Of a DNA stretch of 64,000 nt, positions 57,368 through 64,000 are shown in pieces. The position numbers and the translations under genes were made by a program. Position 1 is the stretch's first letter; each line of letters opens with the position of its first letter. Below the pieces are notes generated by a model that worked only from the letters and a program-made list of their open reading frames with translations, had not been told where the DNA came from and did no database searches. Source of the DNA: Pseudofabraea citricarpa (lineage: Eukaryota; Ascomycota; Leotiomycetes; Helotiales; Dermateaceae). Location of the stretch: NCBI GenBank assembly GCA_029641185.1, contig JAPWGK010000002.1, positions 2,170,001 through 2,234,000 on the forward strand, in the 5' to 3' direction.

Positions 57368-58507
57368 GCAGCGTGAAAAAAAGAATGTCATAGTTAATTA
57401 TAAACCTATAGTACCTAATCAATGAATACCACATACACTTACACTTCTGCTTCTTGCCACCATCATGACGACGATGACGATGACGATGATGGGACATAGA
57501 GGAACCCGTGAAGGACCAACCGAGATTCGCTGCCTCCTTCGCGTGAAGAGAAAAGGCAAAAGGGAGAAAGCTATGGTAAAGTGATCAAACTCAATCGGGC
57601 TCCATACGGACTATCTTTCGATTTCTCCTTTCTTTTTTTCTTTCTTTTTGGGTTTGCTTCTCTCTCTATACGACACCCGACGAACCCACCAACCCAACCC
57701 ACTCTCTCCATCTTGCAGCAACCCTGCAGGACCCTGATCGCGAGCCCTGTTCTCCGTACGGAGTACAGTATCGATTCTCTCCTTTATGCGTGCGGCGCCT
57801 CTCCTCTCCGATCCATTCGGTAGTACGGTACTGTACCTGGGCATCCCTGTTTTGCGTGACCTGAGATCTACACAAGTCGAGGACGGTACAGTATCGATTC
57901 TCTCCTTTATGCGGCGGCAAGGCTCAAGGCTCAAGGCTCAGGCTCAAGCACGCTCACAAACTCACGAGCCCTCTCGGCCGGCTCATCCCTGCGCCAGCGC
58001 TTCCCAATCGGGTGCTATTTTCGTTTCAGGGCAAAGCCAAAATCAAGTTTTGGCAACCATCAGAAAGCTTGAGTTTTGCTGCGGTGCGTAGTTACTGCAC
58101 AGGTGTGGTGCAGTTGGTTGGCATGCCCTTGTTGCAAGATTTCAAGATTTGGGGGAAAGGTTAAGGTTGGTTGTTGTGGACCTGTGGTTGGCGAGGGACA
58201 GTAGCTAAGGCAAGGGTACAGTACAGTAGGAATGGATGCTACAGTAGTGCACGGTACATTATTATGGTAGGATATGATAAACTCTGTTTGTTCATTTCAT
58301 TACTGTACGCTGAGCTTGCTAAAAAAGTAACGCTGCAAAGAAACCATGCTGCTGCCATGCTGCTAATATTATTACAGTCACGAGATTATGTATTATGCTT
58401 TTTGTCTTTTCTTCTTTTTCCCGTTCCCCGTTCCTTTTGGCGCCGCTTGGAAGAATGCGCGCGCGTTGCTGCCCCCATCCGTCGCTATACCGTACATATT
58501 CCTTTTA
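57368..58507. other. Convergent spacer ega3-agd3 with direct repeat
   Basis: About 1.1 kb between the ends of ega3 and agd3. It carries a 27-base exact direct repeat (57764-57790 and 57887-57913, beginning TACAGTATCGATTC), a CTCCGTACGGAG palindrome at about 57753-57764, a CGATGA microsatellite near 57467-57490 and several TACAGTA motifs near 58200-58260. No gene was recognised. Confidence 0.5.
57764..57913. repeat. 27-base exact direct repeat, 123 bases apart
   Basis: The copies at 57764-57790 and 57887-57913 are identical (TACAGTATCGATTCTCTCCT then TTATGCG). A perfect CTCCGTACGGAG palindrome abuts the first copy. The origin is unknown. Confidence 0.85.
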
Positions 58508-61156
58508 TTAGTACGCGATGGCTGTCGCCAGCTTGAATGACACGGGGGATCCAGACATGTTGACCCAGATGGTCAGTGGATCCGACCCGATCTGCTCGGT
58601 TGTGTGCCCATCAGTGCTGGTCACAGTGCCTGGCACCGTGACGGGGATGGCGGCGCTGCATGTGTTGTCGTTGGTTGTCAGTGTGACGCCCGTGATGGTC
58701 TTGCTGGCTTGGTCGACCGTCCATGTGAGCTTTGGAGCACAGTTGTCTCTCACGACACGACCAGCGAATGCTGCTGCGATCTGTTTCGGACTGTCAGCGC
58801 TGTATCATTCAGCGTGTGCGCTTTCATGTCTGTACTTACATCGTCGTGCTTCAAGCTGATAAGAGGCCAGTCAGTAAGTCGGACCATTTCTTGCGCAACG
58901 GTCTCAACCCAGGCTTGGATCAGAGATAGCTTGGCTGACTCGCCGTTGATGGTCGTGGTGCCTGCTGTGACATAGTTCAGGTTGGCCTGATGGAACATGA
59001 AAGGATCACGTCGGAGACCAAGAAGATGGCGCGTGTTGGTGTTCTTCTCCAAGGCGAGGAGAGTGTCCCAGTCTCCATTGCCAGCGGAAGTATCGATCCA
59101 CTCCTGAACTGTGCAAGCAGGAAGGTCACACTGTCCGTGTCAGTAAAGTACAGCCAATTCATTTAAGAGAATGCATACGTTGTAGTAGATGTTAGTGGCC
59201 CAGCGAGGTGTGATCTGGATTCCAGCGAAGCCATGTTGCTCTTCTGTGGTAATAAGAGGCCAGTGCTCATTTTGCTGCCAAGGTGAATTAGTAACTAAGT
59301 CATGAAGTGGACTAGGTTCAACTAACAGTATTCAAGAGTGCTGGTCTGGTATTATCTCCGACAACGTTTGTGATACCGTTCTCCTTCCATGCCCTGAGAG
59401 CATCTCCGTTGTTTAGACCGGTGATAGCAGGGGGGATTATGCCTAGGGGACTGAACTTGGTCGCTTGGGAGATCCCACTCTGGGTAAGCCATGCTGTGTT
59501 CCAAGAGATCTCGCGAGAAACATCAAAGTATGTCGCATTGTTCTCGTCCTCATGGGTGAAGGTATGAGACAGATGCGCAAAGGCGTTGAGATTATCGGCC
59601 GTGGAGAACCAAACCTTAAGGGGATCCAGATTCAGACAAGTCGTCGTATACGGATAAGAGTCAGGGGTCGAGGGCCAGAGGTTCACGCCAGTGCCAAGAG
59701 GTTTCTTCCACTCGAGTGGAGTGTCAATTTGCTCGTCATACTCGATTGGGCCGATGCCGCACTGAGTCCCGTCGTTTGCGTTCTCGGCGGCCTAATCGCG
59801 TTAGCAATCGTCAACAGTTAAGCTTTCGAGTATTATTCTCACCTCGATGTTGCCGTTGCCGTTGTGTCCAATTTCCAGGAAGTATACACTCCCGGCCGGC
59901 AGCTTCCTGTTCAGGGCGGTCGTCCAGGTTCTATGATTGTCCAAGTCGGCTGTCGTAATTCTATAGTTGGTGTCTACGGGTCTATAGAGAGCAGATTCGA
60001 GAAACATATCATCAACTACAGGAAAATAACGAAGATTAGCCGGAAGTCAGATATATGCTTTGGATGGAACCACGAACCTTGTGTCCCAAGATTGACTCGA
60101 CGGTAACCGGTGTCTGCAATTATTAGCATCTCTGCTCGGATTCCGAACATGGAACGTTGAAATCTTACAGAGGCCTCTGGTAGCCCAGTGGATCCATGCA
60201 TGTTGGAGGTAGTTGGATGCTTGAGCCCACTCTGTTGCCCAGCTTATGAAGAACACCATCTGGGATTGCGTTAGTAACGATGCATCCTCATCTGAAATAT
60301 ATTAACTACTTACTTGTTGTCGATCTCCAATAGTGTTGATGACGCCGGCAGTCGAGTCGGTTGTCAAAGTAGCAGCCGGAGCAAAGGACGCAAACTCAGT
60401 CGCAATGGAGTCATTGGTGATAGAAGCTGGATAATGCCAAAGACCTGAAGTACTGACACCAGCTCCACTGCAAAACAATTAGCCTCTGCATGCGGGTAAA
60501 GTAGAAACAAGCACTTACACTTTCAATCCTGCAGTAGGGAATTCATCCGTGTTGGAAATGCTGACGAGCTGCTCAACTCCGGTTTCACAACATCCACCCA
60601 ACGTTGTAGTGCCGAAATCTGGGCCCGGGAAGACGTCAATTCTGACCATTCGCACGCCGAAATCAATCTGGTACTGGTATAATTGTGCCCATTGTTCGGC
60701 AGTCAAGGCACTTTGGAACCCCAAGGTTTCGCCATAGTTGTAGCTGACTTCAGAGAGGACAAGAATGGCTCCGTAGTTACCAGTTGATCCTGTGCTCAGT
60801 TCAGGGAGCGTTACTCCCTCTTGAGGTACAACGACCACCTGGTAGGGAATTGCGTAGCCATTCAATCCACTATAAGCAGAGTACGCAGAGGCAGTATCTC
60901 GTGCGAAGATTAAAACTGTGCTCTGGACATCGGTGGCTGCGACAGCAACAGCAGCTGGTTCGGCAACATCTAGACTGGTTGTTGTTGTATTTGCCTGTAT
61001 GGTAAGCCCGTTGACTTCTGCCGCTGCAAGAGGTACATCAGGTGATGCTGCAACCGTGACTTCTTGGGCGGTGGTGTCCTGGCGGCGGTGATGGCCGGGG
61101 TGTGCTGTGACAACGGTTGCAGCAAGTGCGAGCAGCACGGAGGCGGAAAACTTCAT
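58508..61156 (-). CDS. agd3: Agd3: secreted galactosaminogalactan deacetylase (CE18)
   Basis: Removes acetyl groups from GalNAc in GAG, giving the positive charge that makes the polymer adhesive. Nine exons fit: 61156-60519, 60467-60314, 60259-60169, 60113-60078, 60015-59843, 59791-59327, 59274-59179, 59130-58840, 58780-58508, giving 738 residues; A. fumigatus Agd3 has about 800. A signal peptide (about 1-18) is followed by a short propeptide and the N-terminal domain (STVLIFARDTASAYSAYSGLNGYAIPYQVVVVPQEG), a hallmark of the family. The middle has WATEWAQASNYLQHAWIHWATRGLYTGYRRVNLGTQ. The NodB-like catalytic region has HLSHTFTHEDENNATY (His at about 437, 440 and 444), the metal-binding H-x3-H. 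The C-terminus is beta-rich (CBM-like), ending AYstop. Exon 4 has a non-consensus GTTCGT donor. Confidence 0.92.
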
Positions 61157-63144
61157 GGTGAAAATACACGAACCGTACTGTTCACTGAAGAAGTCGGGCT
61201 GGAAACAATAGAAGTCGTAGAAACGGCGTCAATGTCCTGAACATTCCATCCAAGACTGGCTGGCACCACGGCTTCATAAGGGAAGCCCTTCAGAATACGA
61301 TATGCCCAAGTGGAGGCCGCAAAGGCCAACACGAGGACCTAGTTCATGCCAGTGGCACCATAAGAGATTGTCCAAAATGCGTAGTAAGCCTACCATACTT
61401 GGTCTTCTATTTCTGGCTCGTCAAGAAAATCGAGATCTCTGCCGCAGGGAAGTAGATTCAGTAGCGAGGTCTCGGCAAGTAAAGTGCGAAGCGACGGTCG
61501 GTGAGTACAGTAGTGTGCGTTGTCCATCATCCTGCAGGCAATAATAATCACGAAAAACGACCGTATTTCTCGTGTCATAGCACTGACCCAAAGGGTCTTT
61601 GGCTGTCCGGAAGTGGCGTTGCACGGTTATCATATGGTTGTCGAGTTAGGCATAGGGGCACCCTGGCCTGTGTGATGCGGGGAACATCGAGGTGGTAGTG
61701 TGATGGTGGTGGTAGAATTCCCCGAGGTGTGATGCCGTGGCGGTACTACTACTGTACCTTGCCTTAGACCCCCATGGCGTTAGAGGACCCCGATATGAAC
61801 CGGGTTGCAATTATCTACAGTAGCATGTACAGTAAGTAAGCTAGAACGTGGGGCTTTACTTTCGGTGCATTGGGACTGGAGCTGGGACTGGGGCTGGGGC
61901 TGGCAGTTGGGAGTAAAGGCAGCGAGTGTTTCTGCTTGCTCTAAATCACCGCAGTTCTAGCGACTAATAGGGGAACCAAGCCAAGCGAGCGGAACGCCCG
62001 GCTACAGTAGCCAACGCCAACGCCAACGCCAACGCCAACGTCAACGGTCGACTGTCTTTAGCGAGAACAATGCAATTCTCTCCTTTCAACCTTTTTTTGT
62101 GCGCACTTCCAACTCTCCAACTCCCCAGACCTCCTAATGGCCAAAACACCTACACCATCCCTCCCTACTACTACCACTACCACTACTGCATTTGCCCCTC
62201 TGACTCTGCCACCTTCTGATCCATAAGTTGCGGAAGTCTCTTACAATGCCCTACCGTCAACCAACCATGGTGGATCCTTGGCTGGCTACTGACTATGAGC
62301 CGACAACGGGTCGGCGGCAATTGACACAGAGCAAGACGGCTCGCTCCAGACGAAGAGCACGACCTTGTATTTCGTGCGATAATCCCGGCATGTGCACAAT
62401 TGAGCAATTCGGATCACTGCCCCAGCCGTACCCTCGGAATCCCGCTACAAGGCCCCCTCCAGAGCCAAGATAGCTTCATAGCACCATGTTCGCTTTCCCT
62501 TGTCATCATCCTACAGTACAACGCACGAGCTTCTGCATGCCCACGTCAAAGTTTTGCTACTTGGAGCATACCTTCTGTCATCGAATGCTCGTTTCGTGTT
62601 TGCGGCCTTCTAGTGAGCCAAGCTCAAACAGACCCTTCTGCATGTATGAGATGCATGATTCGAGGTTAATCAATACGAGTTCTGCTCCGTCGATACAATG
62701 GGTGATCCCAAGACTGGCCCAATCCCTGAAAATAGTAACTTTCTGCAGCTTTAGCAACTTGCTTGTCAAGTCATGGGTCTGAAAGTCAGCCGTGTCAATC
62801 CCGTCACTTGCCTTCCTGCTTACAATTTCTCATTCGCATGTGTTTCTCTGTCTCTCTGTGTCAACGCCTCCCCAATCGATAGTCGAGAGTTGAACTGGTG
62901 ATTTACCAAGAGCTTTCACTCAGCACACATGTTCACTTAGACACGAAGGAAAGATCCTGGCTCCGTGCCGTCCTATCATCTCGTCATTCTTTATTTCTTC
63001 CTCGGCCTTCAGACTTGCCACAAGGCTGAACTAGGTTTGATGCTTGCCCCGCCGGTCTTCAACAACTGTACCCGTCTGTCTTTATCCAGTCTGTAGGAAG
63101 TTGTCTTTGGAGAGTGAAATTGGTTGATAACCAAGGACGCAAAC
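61157..63144. promoter_or_regulatory. Two-kilobase divergent promoter agd3 / gtb3-position gene
   Basis: No gene supported. It contains a (GCCAAC)n repeat (62010-62046) next to GCTACAGTAGCC, a GGGACTGGAGCTGGGACTGG-type repeat near 61875-61910, and scattered TACAGTA/TACTGTA motifs (61750-61840). The open frame near 62228-62473 has no recognised content. The unusually long spacing suggests complex control of both genes. Confidence 0.45.
62010..62046. repeat. (GCCAAC)n hexamer repeat
   Basis: About six units in tandem, the last diverged to GTCAAC; adjacent to the palindrome GGCTACAGTAGCC at 62000-62012. Confidence 0.8.
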
Positions 63145-64000
63145 ATGGCCAACATCACAGGCGTACATGCCGGATCAGGACGTGAACTGGTCCAGCATTG
63201 GTGGCAATGGGTAAGCTTCCTCGCCCTTACGAATAACATGTAATTAATTTTTTTCAGGTTCTACTTGGTCTTACTTTTGGATCCGTCTTGATCGGATCTA
63301 GCTACATCATATATTCAGTGGTCCGAAAGCTCAGAAGGAGGATCGCGTCAAAGGTATGGAGTTGAGGTCGAAGCATTTGAGTTGTGTGTGATCTGTAAAC
63401 TAATATATCCGAATACTAGGATGGCCCTTCTAAAGCACTCGCGGCTAAAGCTTCATCCCATCTACAGAAATATGCTGGCTCGCGATCTCAATTGACCTTA
63501 GAGAAATCCGAGAAACAACGGCCGACTTCACTGGCAGTCTACCTCGGCGCGTTTGATGCGCCAAATACATTTGCACAAACGCGATTGCTATCCACCCACG
63601 ATACAATAATTCTCAACCCACTGGAGAAAAATGTTATGAGTGTAGTTTTAGAACTTCGACAAAATGCTGGAACACCCATCAACTTGATTGGTAGACTTGA
63701 TCTGGAGACGATATTGAAGGTTTCGCAAAGTGACAGTACCAAGGAAATGGAAACGTCTCTTATCACCGGCTTAGACGAGATCATGACTATTGTAACATCC
63801 CGATTTCAGGACTCTTTCACAGCCATATTACTTGCTGGCTGGGAAACCCTCCCAACCTCAATATTCATTGAGCTTAGCGATGTACTTTCTACGCTGGGGC
63901 TCGGTGTATACTTGGAAACTTCTGCCCCCGACTTTTTGAAACAGTCAACAATCCTGGGAGTTGAATCAGTGACTGGAATCGTGATTAGAAATGGTCTGAT
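63145..64000 (+). CDS. gtb3: 5' part of large membrane protein in the Gtb3 glycosyltransferase position (cut by window end)
   Basis: In A. fumigatus Gtb3 is the multi-domain membrane glycosyltransferase that polymerises GAG. Visible exons are 63145-63210, 63258-63353 and 63420 to beyond 64000. The N-terminus is short and luminal or cytosolic, followed by one transmembrane helix across exon 2 (WVLLGLTFGSVLIGSSYIIYSVV, about 22-44) and a basic stop-transfer (RKLRRRIASK). A soluble domain then starts (PTSLAVYLGAFDAPN, TIILNPLEKNVMSVVLELRQ, LIGRLDLETI, IMTIVTSRFQDSFTAILLAGWE), alternating strand and helix as in a TIM-barrel. The GT4 domain, if present, lies past the edge. The assignment to gtb3 is from cluster order, not from catalytic motifs. 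Divergent from agd3. Confidence 0.6.

Noticed and set aside
62228..62473. 81-residue plus-strand frame with two Cys (CISCDNPGMC)
   Set aside because: It resembles a partial zinc motif by chance; no complete cluster or conserved context and it lies in promoter DNA.

Overview
The window is chromosomal DNA of a filamentous ascomycete (Pezizomycotina). Genes have short GT-AG introns, mostly about 45-150 bp. There are Zn2Cys6-type regulators, secreted plant-cell-wall and lignin-type enzymes, and long low-complexity spacers. A Leotiomycetes-like fungus is possible, but the species cannot be fixed from sequence alone. I joined exons by reading splice sites and family-conserved protein around them; all reported multi-exon models keep an open frame.

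Layout. 1-3.9 kb is gene-poor and holds a decayed epimerase-like pseudogene. 3.9-14.8 kb carries a secreted laccase, a double GFA-domain protein, a fungal transcription factor divergent from an MFS sugar transporter, and the mitochondrial outer-membrane insertase SAM50. 14.8-21 kb is a microsatellite-rich spacer that hides a two-exon, 26-residue metallothionein. 21-29 kb has a GNAT acetyltransferase, the tail-anchored E2 enzyme Ubc6, a DUF2293 protein, an orphan 179-residue protein and a class II aldolase. 29-34.5 kb pairs a Zn2Cys6 regulator with a secreted GH28 exo-polygalacturonase-type enzyme. 34.9-47 kb has a huge secreted LSLP-repeat protein, a long disordered protein, a GH17 glucanase and an ATR1-like MFS transporter. 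47.8-50 kb is a vanillyl-alcohol-oxidase-type flavoenzyme.

The most interesting system fills 52.4 kb to the right edge: uge3 (-), sph3 (+), ega3 (+), agd3 (-) and the start of a large membrane protein in the gtb3 position (+). This is the gene content and order of the galactosaminogalactan (GAG) exopolysaccharide cluster known from Aspergillus fumigatus. By that precedent the epimerase makes UDP-Gal and UDP-GalNAc, Gtb3 polymerises and exports the chain, Agd3 partly deacetylates it outside the cell, and the membrane-anchored hydrolases Sph3 and Ega3 trim it. The epimerase carries Cys at the position that opens the active site to N-acetylated sugars, which fits that role. The last gene is cut by the window end, so its identity rests mainly on position.
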